Assembly (NCBI GenBank): GCA_030604195.1
Contig: JAUVWI010000013.1
Coordinates: 1 to 64,000, forward strand
Direction of reading: 5' to 3'
DNA from: Spirochaetales bacterium
GTDB taxonomy: Bacteria > Spirochaetota > Spirochaetia > SZUA-6 > DRHE01
DNA length: 64,000 nt
In this document: piece by piece, positions 44,799 to 52,798 of the stretch
Numbering within the stretch: the stretch's first letter is position 1
Layout of the letters: each line of letters starts with the position of its first letter
Notes under the pieces: model-generated
What the model was told of the DNA's origin: nothing
The model's database searches: none
What the model saw: only the letters and a program-made list of their open reading frames with translations
Made by a program: the position numbers and the translations under genes

Positions 44799-46135
44799 CT
44801 GCGGCCAAAGGTAAAATAGAGTATCAGCGGCGAAAGCCCTGTTCTTCCTACTTCCAGATCATCTATGTTCTCAGAGCGGATAAAGACCATCCTGATTCCC
44901 TTCTGATCTATTTTATACAAGAAACTGGTTCCCTCTTCAGCCTGATATTCGTCAAAACGGAAGGTAATAATCCCGTCGAATTTCCCGGCCAGCTCTGCTG
45001 ACAGAAAGAAGGGAAAATCAACAATACCGCTTCCTTTTACCTCTTTTAGGAAAATTTGCGAGCCGAGCCGGCCGAAATTCGTCCATTCAAAGGACAAGCC
45101 CTCCGGCAACCGGATATTTCCATAACCGCTGCTTTTAAGCACCCTTCCCTGGCTGGTAATTGTGTTGAATATCTCCAGACGCCGCGATCGCTCCTGCTCA
45201 ATTATCTCTCCCAGGTTCTCTTCTATCAATATATAAGCTACACTCAAAGCCCGGCCGGCTAAATTATAGCTGATAATGATCCTATTATCCCGCACAATGC
45301 TAATGCGCAGATCCTTCTTTTGATCCCTGCTTTGAAAATGATAACGGCCGGTACCCGTCTTTTCTATTTTCTCATAGGTGAAGTTGATGGTATATTTTGC
45401 GGTAACCAGTCTGATAGCCCTGCTGTCCGCTGACGGAAAGAGGCCTATACCCTGACGGAGACGAAAAAGATCGATCCTCTCTTTATCGATCATTTCTGCA
45501 AAATACTCAGGCCGCCAGATTTCCGAAAGGAGTTTATCCAGCAGCGGATCCTGACCCATCAGCATTTGCGCCTCTTCCCTGGGGTTCCCCCGGCTTTCAA
45601 AGCCGGACAGATAATAGCCGAAACAGAATCCTTCATAACCATCTTCGGTGAGCACCCGATACCAGTAATCCTGATAACTGCCAATGTCAACCGGCCCCGT
45701 TTCCCGGTTAAGCACCTTGACCAGCTGGCCCGCTTTAAGCATATATATTCTTTTAGCCTCCTGGTGCGCCTCTTCACGAACAGGAAGCCCGTCCTTCTCT
45801 GAAAAAGCGAACTGATTAAAACAGGCTTCATAATCGCGGATAAAAGCATCCGCATCTGCCTTTAATTCAAAGAAACGGGTTTTGAAGGCCTCAATATCTC
45901 GAAGATTTTTTTCTCCCCCGGCAACTACCAGATAAGTTTTTCGTATCTTTGATTCCTCCATTACCTCCAACAGCTCACCTATTTTGAACTCTTCGCTCTC
46001 ATCCCAGAGCACAACAGCATAACCCATCGGTTTCGCTGAACAGGACAGAAAGCTCAAAATCAAACTGAAAAAAAACAAAAGTATAATCCGGTAAAAATAT
46101 TTTCTGATGAACAACAGCCGCCCTCCTGACAACAA
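44795..46135 (-). CDS. Lipoprotein with SH3-type domain
   Basis: 446 residues. A signal peptide with lipobox LSFLSC near residue 32 predicts a lipoprotein. Residues about 125-170 (YMLKAGQLVKVLNRETGPVDIG..WYRVLTEDGYEGFCFG) look like a bacterial SH3 domain. The rest has no family I can name. Likely an envelope protein conserved in spirochaetes. Confidence 0.75.
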   Translation of the reverse strand: MLSGGRLLFIRKYFYRIILLFFFSLILSFLSCSAKPMGYAVVLWDESEEFKIGELLEVMEESKIRKTYLVVAGGEKNLRDIEAFKTRFFELKADADAFIRDYEACFNQFAFSEKDGLPVREEAHQEAKRIYMLKAGQLVKVLNRETGPVDIGSYQDYWYRVLTEDGYEGFCFGYYLSGFESRGNPREEAQMLMGQDPLLDKLLSEIWRPEYFAEMIDKERIDLFRLRQGIGLFPSADSRAIRLVTAKYTINFTYEKIEKTGTGRYHFQSRDQKKDLRISIVRDNRIIISYNLAGRALSVAYILIEENLGEIIEQERSRRLEIFNTITSQGRVLKSSGYGNIRLPEGLSFEWTNFGRLGSQIFLKEVKGSGIVDFPFFLSAELAGKFDGIITFRFDEYQAEEGTSFLYKIDQKGIRMVFIRSENIDDLEVGRTGLSPLILYFTFGRS

Positions 46136-46230
46136 TCAGCTGAGAGTCAAGACTAGAGTATATCAAAGAAATTGTAAAGCTTTAAACCATGGCCCTTGCC
46201 CTGATTCCGATAACAGTATATAAAATTCAG

Positions 46231-46355
46231 TTATGCTATTACCTTTAAAATCTTGCGTGTTTAGCACGAAAAATAATCAAGTCCAGCGCCCGAATATATA
46301 TTGTGTTGGACTTTTGCTTTAAGGACTTTGATTGTGGATGTAATCTGCGCTGGGG
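46231..46355 (+). repeat. Dispersed repeat copy B, abutting the M20 gene
   Basis: Second copy. A hairpin with CGTG and CACG arms takes the place of the CTTGTTA/TAACAAG stem in A and C. AAGTCCA (46279-46285) pairs with TGGACTT (46307-46313). GATTGT-GGAT-GTAATC (46330-46345) is the conserved end hairpin. TCCAGCGC can instead pair with GCGCTGGGG (46347-46355) directly before an ATG at 46356, so two folds exclude each other. Confidence 0.75.
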
Positions 46356-47584
46356 ATGAACTTAAAAGAGTTTTCCGGAATATCGAAGAATACCGGGCTG
46401 CGATGATTTCTTTACAGAAAGATCTTACCGCGGTCCCCGCTTTAGCCCCGGGGAGCGGCGGCCAGGGTGAAGAAGAAAAAGCTATAGTACTTATAGAGCG
46501 CCTCTCCGAACTCGGCATTAATGACATTGAGGTTATCCGAGCCCCGGATGAGAGGGTAGCCTCAGGCGGGCGTCCCAATATTATAGTCACCATACCGGGA
46601 AAATCAGATAATAAACGCTTCTGGATTATGACCCATCTTGACATAGTTCCCCCGGGCGAGGAATCATTATGGCAAAGCGATCCCTACACAATGGTTACCC
46701 GGGAGGACCGGATAATCGGCAGGGGTGTGGAAGATAATCAGCAGGACCTGGTGGCTTCTGTTTTTGCCGCGCTTTCCCTGCTCAAGGCCGGCCTTACCCC
46801 CCGTTACACTATCAAGCTTCTCTTTGTGGCTGATGAGGAAACCGGCTCCAAATACGGCATCCAGTACCTTCTGAACAAACACAATCACTTTAAAAGAGGA
46901 GATCTGATACTGGTGCCAGACGGCGGCAGCGCTGACGGCAGCCAGATTGAAATTGCTGAAAAATCTGCTCTCTGGCTTAGGTTTGCGACTAAAGGAAGGC
47001 AATGCCATGCCTCTACCCCTGCCAGGGGAATAAATGCTTTCGTGGCTGCTTCCGAGCTGGTGCTGGAACTTAACAACTTCAACCACACCTATACGGAAAA
47101 AAATGAACTTTTTAATCCACCGGTATCTACCTTTTCACCGACCAAGAAAGAGGCTAATGTCCCTAATATCAATACTATTCCCGGAGATGATGTTTTTTAC
47201 CTGGACTGCCGGATTTTACCGTCAGTCGATCTTGAGCATTTCATGGGCCGGGTCAAAGAAATAGCTAAAGGGGTAGAAGAAAAACACGGGGTTACCATTA
47301 CTATCTCTACTGTTCAGCGCGCATCTTCTCCTCCTACTCCGGTGGATACCCCATTGGTTTCTTCCCTGAAAAAAGCGCTGGCAGAGGTCTATAATGTGGA
47401 AGGTATACCCATTGGCATAGGCGGCGGCACAGTGGGCGGTCATCTGCGCCAGGCAGGGTACGATACCGTAGTCTGGTCAAGAATTGCTGAAACAGCTCAT
47501 ATGCCCAATGAATATTCGCTTATTGATAATATGATAGGTGATGCCAGGGTGATGGCCTATATAATGCTCTTCCCTGATGCTTAA
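46334..47584 (+). CDS. M20 family metallo-hydrolase (ArgE/DapE/ACY1 type)
   Basis: 416 residues from the GTG at 46334 (the reading frame reaches back to TTG 46301; the start is uncertain). Zn ligands: MTHLDIVPPG, GVEDNQQDL (His, Asp), ADEETGSKYG (Glu), and HMPNEY near the end. The dimerisation domain lies between. Family members hydrolyse N-acyl amino acids or small peptides; specificity unknown. The N-terminus is odd: ATG at 46356 gives M-N-L-K-E and then a wrong frame, while the real domain (VFRNIEEYRAAMISLQ) continues in the neighbouring frame; one extra A would join them. It lies between repeat copy B and a convergent gene. Confidence 0.85.
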   Translation: MDVICAGDELKRVFRNIEEYRAAMISLQKDLTAVPALAPGSGGQGEEEKAIVLIERLSELGINDIEVIRAPDERVASGGRPNIIVTIPGKSDNKRFWIMTHLDIVPPGEESLWQSDPYTMVTREDRIIGRGVEDNQQDLVASVFAALSLLKAGLTPRYTIKLLFVADEETGSKYGIQYLLNKHNHFKRGDLILVPDGGSADGSQIEIAEKSALWLRFATKGRQCHASTPARGINAFVAASELVLELNNFNHTYTEKNELFNPPVSTFSPTKKEANVPNINTIPGDDVFYLDCRILPSVDLEHFMGRVKEIAKGVEEKHGVTITISTVQRASSPPTPVDTPLVSSLKKALAEVYNVEGIPIGIGGGTVGGHLRQAGYDTVVWSRIAETAHMPNEYSLIDNMIGDARVMAYIMLFPDA

Positions 47585-47615
47585 TATTTTGGCAATTGAA
47601 CCTTGACTATGGCTT

Positions 47616-48479
47616 TTATGGCTGATCAAGTATAATAAGGATTCTGCCCTCTCTTAAAAGCCGATGGTTGCTCTCTTCTGCTAAAAGCTGCCTGGCTGTT
47701 TCATTGGGAATTATTATATCACTCCCATTCTTTCCAAAAACCCCGCGAGCCATTGTTCTTAAAGGGTTAGCACCTACCCGCGGCAGGAAAGGTGCTTCAT
47801 CCAGCGAATAGCTGTAAGCAGCCATACCCCATTTCTTCAGGCTCCGGGGATCGCACATCTCCCGCTCTAAAACCAGGTTCAGTTCCTCATCAAAAATTCG
47901 AAAAAATAGGGCCGCCTTCACTTTTTCTTCGCCATCTTTACCGTAAGAGGGATAGCTACCCCTGGCATAAATAACCAATCCCGGGAAATCCCTGACGGGC
48001 ACATAACCCAGATACCTCTCCATCGGAAAACTGTCGGTATGAGTAAGTAAGGGAAGAATAATCCCCGATTCCCCAAAAAAGGGGAAATCATAGCGTACGA
48101 CCACTTCCCTTAAATCAGTGGAAAGATGGGTATAGGTTTTATTATTTGCCTGGGCTGCTTCACTTAACCATAAAGCCGCTTTAGTATTCTCCTTAACGTA
48201 TTCTCCCACATTGTAAAAAGAATCCAGGGTGACAGGGAAAAGCGCGTCCAGAAAAACAGCCGGAAGCCGGAGCTGAATTTGCTGCTCGGCCAGAAAACGG
48301 GCCCTGGATAGATTGCTGATCTGCGAATCGAGCCCTGCCGAACATTCCATTACTAAAACCCCTCGCTGCCAATCCACCTCAACTATAGTTTTCACCTCTT
48401 GATCGAGAGCCGGCAGGGGCCATTGAAGAGAAAACAGAAGCAAAGACAGGCAAATAAAGCGAATTGAGTAATTTTTCAT
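47616..48479 (-). CDS. Secreted protein of unknown function, spirochaete type
   Basis: 287 residues. A signal peptide (residues 1-24, LSLLLFSLQWPLPALD) precedes a beta-rich body, including RSLKKWGMAAYSYSLDEAPFLPRVGANPLRTMARGVFG and a C-terminal ILIILDQP. No catalytic motif seen. It overlaps the aminotransferase stop by 4 bases. Probably an envelope protein; I do not recognise a named family. Confidence 0.7.
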   Translation of the reverse strand: MKNYSIRFICLSLLLFSLQWPLPALDQEVKTIVEVDWQRGVLVMECSAGLDSQISNLSRARFLAEQQIQLRLPAVFLDALFPVTLDSFYNVGEYVKENTKAALWLSEAAQANNKTYTHLSTDLREVVVRYDFPFFGESGIILPLLTHTDSFPMERYLGYVPVRDFPGLVIYARGSYPSYGKDGEEKVKAALFFRIFDEELNLVLEREMCDPRSLKKWGMAAYSYSLDEAPFLPRVGANPLRTMARGVFGKNGSDIIIPNETARQLLAEESNHRLLREGRILIILDQP

Positions 48480-49705
48480 ACCTGCTCTTTAATTAAAACC
48501 GCCAGCCGCCTGATCCCTTCAACTATCTCCTCATCTGACGGATAAGAGAAGTTAAGGCGCATGGTATTATGTCCGCCGCCATTAGGGAAAAACGCGGAAC
48601 CGATTACATAGGCAACATTATGGTCGATTGCCCTTTTAAACATCTCATCAGCATCCATATTCCGGGGCAGCATAATCCAGAGGAATAGTCCGCCTTCAGG
48701 CACTATCCATTTGAGTCCAGGCAGCCTGGGCATATATTCTTCCAGCGCCCCAATCATTATTGCCAGTTTATCACGGTAGAACTTGATGTTAGCTTCAATA
48801 CCGGGATCCAGGAGACCCCTTTTTATATATTCGGCAGCGATCGCCTGACTGAAGGCTGAGGTGCAGAGATCGGTTCCCTGTTTTGCCTGTACCAGCTTAT
48901 CGATAATCATCGGAGCCGCGGTTACCCAGCCCAGCCGCATACCGGGGGAGAGGATCTTGGAGAAGGTAAAAAGATTGACCACCCTGCGCCCTTTATCAAG
49001 CGCCGAGATAAGGGGGACCTCTTTACCCTCATAGCGCAGCCACCTGTAGGGTACATCTTCAATTATCACCAGATCATATTCCTCTGCCAGTTCCAGCAGC
49101 TCCAGGCGGCGCTTCAGGGACATTGTTACTCCTGAAGGATTCTGGAAATCCGGGATTGTATAGATAAATTTAGGCATATTCTGATAGTATTCTGCGTCAC
49201 CGCCGGCAGATTTCTTCAATTCAGCCAGCGCCTTTTTCAGATCAGTGGTTATCAGCCCCTCATTATCCATATCGATAGTGGTAAAGCGCACACCATAGGC
49301 TTTGAAAGCGCTAATTGCCCCCAGGTAGCTCGGGTTTTCTACGATAACTGTGTCACCCCGGTCAATGAAGATCTTTCCCAGCAGGTCCAGAGACTGTTGT
49401 GAGGCGGTGGTAACCAGCAGTTCCTCCATCTTTACCACAAGACCGCGATCCTTAAGAAAGGCAATCAGAAGTTCACGGAGTTCGGACAGCCCCTCTGTGG
49501 CGCTGTATTGAAGGGAAACATGGGGGGTTTTAGTTAATATATCCGTACAGATACCGGACAGCTCTGCAGCAGGGAAAGTACCAGGGCTGGGAAGCCCTCC
49601 GGCAAAAGAAATAATCTCCGGTTTATTGGCCAGTTTGAGCAGTTCTCTGATAATAGACCGCCCCATTCTCCTGGCGGATACGGAGAACCTGTTTCTTATT
49701 TCCAT
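48476..49705 (-). CDS. PLP-dependent aminotransferase (2-aminoadipate/MocR-like catalytic fold)
   Basis: 409 residues. Fold type I aminotransferase: SFAGGLPSPGTFP, PDFQNPSGVTMSLKRR, VIIEDVPYRWLRY, and FTFSKILSPGMRLGWV with the PLP lysine. It lacks the N-terminal GntR-type DNA-binding domain of MocR proteins, so it is an enzyme. The substrate may be a branched-chain, aromatic or 2-aminoadipate-like amino acid. It starts two bases before the end of the lytic transglycosylase gene. Confidence 0.88.
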   Translation of the reverse strand: MEIRNRFSVSARRMGRSIIRELLKLANKPEIISFAGGLPSPGTFPAAELSGICTDILTKTPHVSLQYSATEGLSELRELLIAFLKDRGLVVKMEELLVTTASQQSLDLLGKIFIDRGDTVIVENPSYLGAISAFKAYGVRFTTIDMDNEGLITTDLKKALAELKKSAGGDAEYYQNMPKFIYTIPDFQNPSGVTMSLKRRLELLELAEEYDLVIIEDVPYRWLRYEGKEVPLISALDKGRRVVNLFTFSKILSPGMRLGWVTAAPMIIDKLVQAKQGTDLCTSAFSQAIAAEYIKRGLLDPGIEANIKFYRDKLAIMIGALEEYMPRLPGLKWIVPEGGLFLWIMLPRNMDADEMFKRAIDHNVAYVIGSAFFPNGGGHNTMRLNFSYPSDEEIVEGIRRLAVLIKEQV

Positions 49706-49707
49706 AT

Positions 49708-51045
49708 TTACTCTTTCCTTTCTTTTTTGCCGGGCACTTTTATTATCTGTCCGGGCAGGATAACGGCTTTAAGTTTCAATCCATTCTGCAGGGCCAGCTC
49801 TTCAGGAGTTACCCGGAAGAAGCCGGCAATAGACCAGAGAGTATCTCCTTTTTTGATCTCATAAGCACCGGTCAAGCTTTCGCCCCCTGCTCTCTTCTCA
49901 GAATAGTGCTTTAACGAGACCCCCGGCATTGCGGGAACTAAAAGAGCACCGCCTAGAGGCAACCGCAAAGCATCCAGACCGGGATTGCAGGATTTTATCA
50001 TTGCCACCGTGGCCTGGTAATAGAGAGAGAGGCCGTAAAGAGTATCTCCTGAACGAATAGTATGCAAATGGAAATCCATCAATTCTATTTTCGGATCATT
50101 CAGCGCTTTTAGTATAACATCTTTATACTTTTCTGGATATTTCAGCCAGTAACCCGCCGGGTAAGCAGGGGTCACACTGTACTTCAATTCCGCATTTGCC
50201 TCTTTTAAATGCTCAAGGCCAACGCCTGAAGTTCCGGCCAAAAGCCTCAGATCTATGCTGCGCTTTAACAGGGTCCGCTCCCAGATCGGCGATGGCTCCC
50301 AATTCCTCTTGAAGCCGTAGCGCCCCGGATAAGAACATATACAGGCTAAAGCCAGGAATTTAGGAACATAATCAGCCGTTTCTACAGGCAGAAGACCTTT
50401 CTCCCTTAATATCCAGAAATCACTGATACCGCTCTCTCGTATAAGCCGCCGGAGCTTACCGCTGCCGCAGTTGTAAGCGGCCAGGGCCAGGTACCAGTCC
50501 GCGAAGTACCTATAGTTTTCTTCAAGCTTTTTCAGGGCAGCTATACTGGCTTTCCAGAAATCCCGCCGCTCATCGATCCAGTTATCATTGAGTAGATCGA
50601 AATGAACCGCAGTATTCTCCATAAACTGCCATAGTCCCACCGCCCCTGACCTGGATACCGCGAGGTTATAAAATGTCGACTCCACTGCCGGAACAAAGAA
50701 GAGCTCCCCGGGCAGAGCCAATAAATCTATCCGGGCGGCGATAAAACGCCGGTAGAGTGCGGAGCGTTTCAGGTTCAGCTCAACAACTCTTCTGCCCCCA
50801 GCCAGGTAATAGCTTATATAACCGTCCACAATCTCCTTATCAGGTATATCAATAGTAAAAAGCCGGGGTCCCTCGTGACCCTGCAGTGGCGGTAATGCCT
50901 GTGATAGCGCTTCCCGAAAAAGGGTGCGCCTTGGTCCCTTAACCGGCGCCGAAAGGCTTGGAGGTTCAGAGAGAACCATTCCGGCGACCAGGAAGAACAG
51001 AAGGATTAAAGTTTTTCGCCCAGGTATATTCCGGCCCATTCCCAT
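49708..51045 (-). CDS. Membrane-bound lytic transglycosylase with two LysM domains (MltD-like)
   Basis: 445 residues. An N-terminal signal/anchor (about 12-27) is followed by a lytic transglycosylase domain (PAVESTFYNLAVSRSGAVGLWQF; catalytic Glu in VEST, and LALAAYNCGSGKL), then two LysM peptidoglycan-binding repeats (HTIRSGDTLYGLSLYY, YEIKKGDTLWSIAGFF). The enzyme cuts peptidoglycan with 1,6-anhydro ends. It overlaps the TPR lipoprotein gene by 40 bases, so the two are co-translated. Confidence 0.9.
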   Translation of the reverse strand: MGMGRNIPGRKTLILLFFLVAGMVLSEPPSLSAPVKGPRRTLFREALSQALPPLQGHEGPRLFTIDIPDKEIVDGYISYYLAGGRRVVELNLKRSALYRRFIAARIDLLALPGELFFVPAVESTFYNLAVSRSGAVGLWQFMENTAVHFDLLNDNWIDERRDFWKASIAALKKLEENYRYFADWYLALAAYNCGSGKLRRLIRESGISDFWILREKGLLPVETADYVPKFLALACICSYPGRYGFKRNWEPSPIWERTLLKRSIDLRLLAGTSGVGLEHLKEANAELKYSVTPAYPAGYWLKYPEKYKDVILKALNDPKIELMDFHLHTIRSGDTLYGLSLYYQATVAMIKSCNPGLDALRLPLGGALLVPAMPGVSLKHYSEKRAGGESLTGAYEIKKGDTLWSIAGFFRVTPEELALQNGLKLKAVILPGQIIKVPGKKERKE

Positions 51046-52076
51046 CTTCCATTGATCTCCGGATCAGGCTTGAAGTTTACTTTTCGGAAATAAAGATACC
51101 AGGTGGGAATCCGGTAAGACCAACGGGTTGTGCGCAGGAATGCTTCACCCGCATTGGAGTCTATATCCAGCTCCGGGTCCGTAGTAACCCTGGAGGTATG
51201 CAGGAATGAGCCTATATCAAAAATCAAAGCCCCATGTTGATCGGCCTCCGCCTGTGACCATGACATGGTGAAGAAATTGACTTTAGCCTGGTAGGTAAGC
51301 AGGCGGCGGGTATTACGGGTCCTGATGGCTTTTTTTATTTCCTCCACCAGGGTCTGCAGATTTTCCACAGCCCATGATTTATCTGAATAATAAAAATCAA
51401 CCTGTTCCCTGATCCTGGCCTGGGCATTGGCAGATCCTGGTATCTCGGCTTCCGGATATTTTAAAAACTTCTGAAAGGTACGGATGGCCTGTTCCCATTG
51501 CCCAACCTCTTCATACGCCCGGGCCAGGAAATAGTAGGCCACGCCCAGATCAATATTTTCACTGAACCGGGAAATTATTTCTTTATAATACCCGATCCTC
51601 TCTTCCGGCTCATCAACCAGGTTTATCATTTCCTGCAAACAGCTGAAGTGTAAGGAGCTGCCATTTACCGCCAGATCGGGATAATTCAGCAGAATACGTT
51701 CATAGTAATGAATTGCCAGCGGTAAAGCTGCCAATTCCTTATAACTCTGGGCTACAATTCCCAAATAATAGCCATTATAGGGATCCCTTGGGTTTTGCTC
51801 TACATAGGTAGTGAGAAAGAGAATGGCTTTTCCCCGTCCGCCAGTGCTTAACAGGCGGTTGGCAATCTGCTGCACCAGGATAAAGCGGTTTTCACCAACC
51901 TCCTGCTGCTGCTCGAGCAGTTTAAAGAGCCTGCGCAGCACCTGTTTCTGTTCCAGGTTCCCCTGCAGGTAATAGGAATAGGTATCCCGGCATCCTGAAA
52001 GGTAAAAGAGTAAAGCAAGCGCTATTATAATTCTTAAAAATTTATTTCTGATCTTTCCCATTCCTCTGAAAACCAA
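51006..52076 (-). CDS. TPR-containing lipoprotein
   Basis: Up to 356 residues; a TTG start at 52076 or ATG at 52061. The signal peptide with lipobox YLSGC gives a lipoprotein. TPR-like helices occupy about 40-200 (LAIHYYERILLNYPDLAV, QAIRTFQKFLKYPE); the C-terminal part is beta-rich. Its end overlaps the transglycosylase gene by 40 bases. Possibly part of an envelope complex with that enzyme. Repeat copy C ends five bases before the TTG. Confidence 0.78.
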   Translation of the reverse strand: MVFRGMGKIRNKFLRIIIALALLFYLSGCRDTYSYYLQGNLEQKQVLRRLFKLLEQQQEVGENRFILVQQIANRLLSTGGRGKAILFLTTYVEQNPRDPYNGYYLGIVAQSYKELAALPLAIHYYERILLNYPDLAVNGSSLHFSCLQEMINLVDEPEERIGYYKEIISRFSENIDLGVAYYFLARAYEEVGQWEQAIRTFQKFLKYPEAEIPGSANAQARIREQVDFYYSDKSWAVENLQTLVEEIKKAIRTRNTRRLLTYQAKVNFFTMSWSQAEADQHGALIFDIGSFLHTSRVTTDPELDIDSNAGEAFLRTTRWSYRIPTWYLYFRKVNFKPDPEINGRWEWAGIYLGEKL

Positions 52077-52080
52077 ATTA

Positions 52081-52197
52081 GCCCATCGCAGATTACATCT
52101 GTAACCTAAATTATACTAATAAAATTCAACATAATGGGTATGAGCGCTGGACTTTAATACTTCTTGTTAAAATAACAAGCTATTAAGCTATCATAGC
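52081..52197 (-). repeat. Dispersed repeat copy C, upstream of the TPR lipoprotein gene
   Basis: Third copy, on the minus strand. It shares GCTATGATAGCT and the CTTGTTA-TTT-TAACAAG hairpin with copy A (52179-52163) and ends in GGTTAC-AGAT-GTAATC (52106-52091) followed by TGCGATGGG. The middle third is diverged. It is divergent from the promoter at 52212-52240. Confidence 0.75.
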
Positions 52198-52211
52198 ACA
52201 TAAACCTGCGG

Positions 52212-52240
52212 TTGGCAAGAAGGCCGCTATCTGTTATTAT
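52212..52240 (+). promoter_or_regulatory. Promoter of the membrane-protein/glycosidase operon
   Basis: TTGGCA (52212-52217), 17-base spacer, TATTAT (52235-52240); the ATG at 52251 is ten bases after the -10 box. The longer ORF start at 52212 is this -35 box, not a start. Confidence 0.6.
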
Positions 52241-52250
52241 AACCTTGAAT

Positions 52251-52796
52251 ATGGAGCAAAAGAAAACAAGGTCTCTTCAGTTTCCACTTAAAATGCTGAT
52301 TGCCGGGATCTCTCTGATAATCATCGGCGGGCTCTTGCTTCTCTGGAATCTGGGCTATTTAGCCTTTCTTGGTTTGCTCTGGCCACTGCCTTTTATGGTT
52401 GTTGGTATTTTTCTGCTTTACCAGGTCTTTGTTAAAAAAAAGGGGGACTGGTATATTTTCCCCGGCATGATCTTCTCACTGGCAGGACTCTTTTTTCTCT
52501 TATTAAACACGATTATGCAGAAGAGCAGCCTGATCATGATCTGGCCGTTTTTTATGACCATAACCGGGCTCTCTCTGATTCCCTATGCTTTAAGAAGAAG
52601 GCGCCGCCACCGGATTGATCTTTTAATCTCTTCTATTTTTATTGTGCTTCTATCCCTTATGTTCCTGCCCTTCAGCCTCAAGCGCACCGGTATTACCTTT
52701 TTTCAGTTCGTGCTCAAATGGTGGCCCCTGCTGCTGGTAATTGCCGGTTCGTCATTAATCATTTCATTAATAATCAGGAAAAAACCGACTAAATAA
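52251..52796 (+). CDS. Multi-pass membrane protein, LiaF/DUF5668-like
   Basis: 181 residues from the ATG at 52251. About six hydrophobic segments; the LLWNLGYLAFLGLLWPLPFMVVGIFLL pattern recalls the LiaF/LiaI-type membrane region. A basic loop RRRRRHR lies between segments four and five. No catalytic residues. It is followed three bases later by the glycosidase-like gene in one operon. Function unknown. Confidence 0.72.
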   Translation: MEQKKTRSLQFPLKMLIAGISLIIIGGLLLLWNLGYLAFLGLLWPLPFMVVGIFLLYQVFVKKKGDWYIFPGMIFSLAGLFFLLLNTIMQKSSLIMIWPFFMTITGLSLIPYALRRRRRHRIDLLISSIFIVLLSLMFLPFSLKRTGITFFQFVLKWWPLLLVIAGSSLIISLIIRKKPTK

Positions 52797-52798
52797 AT

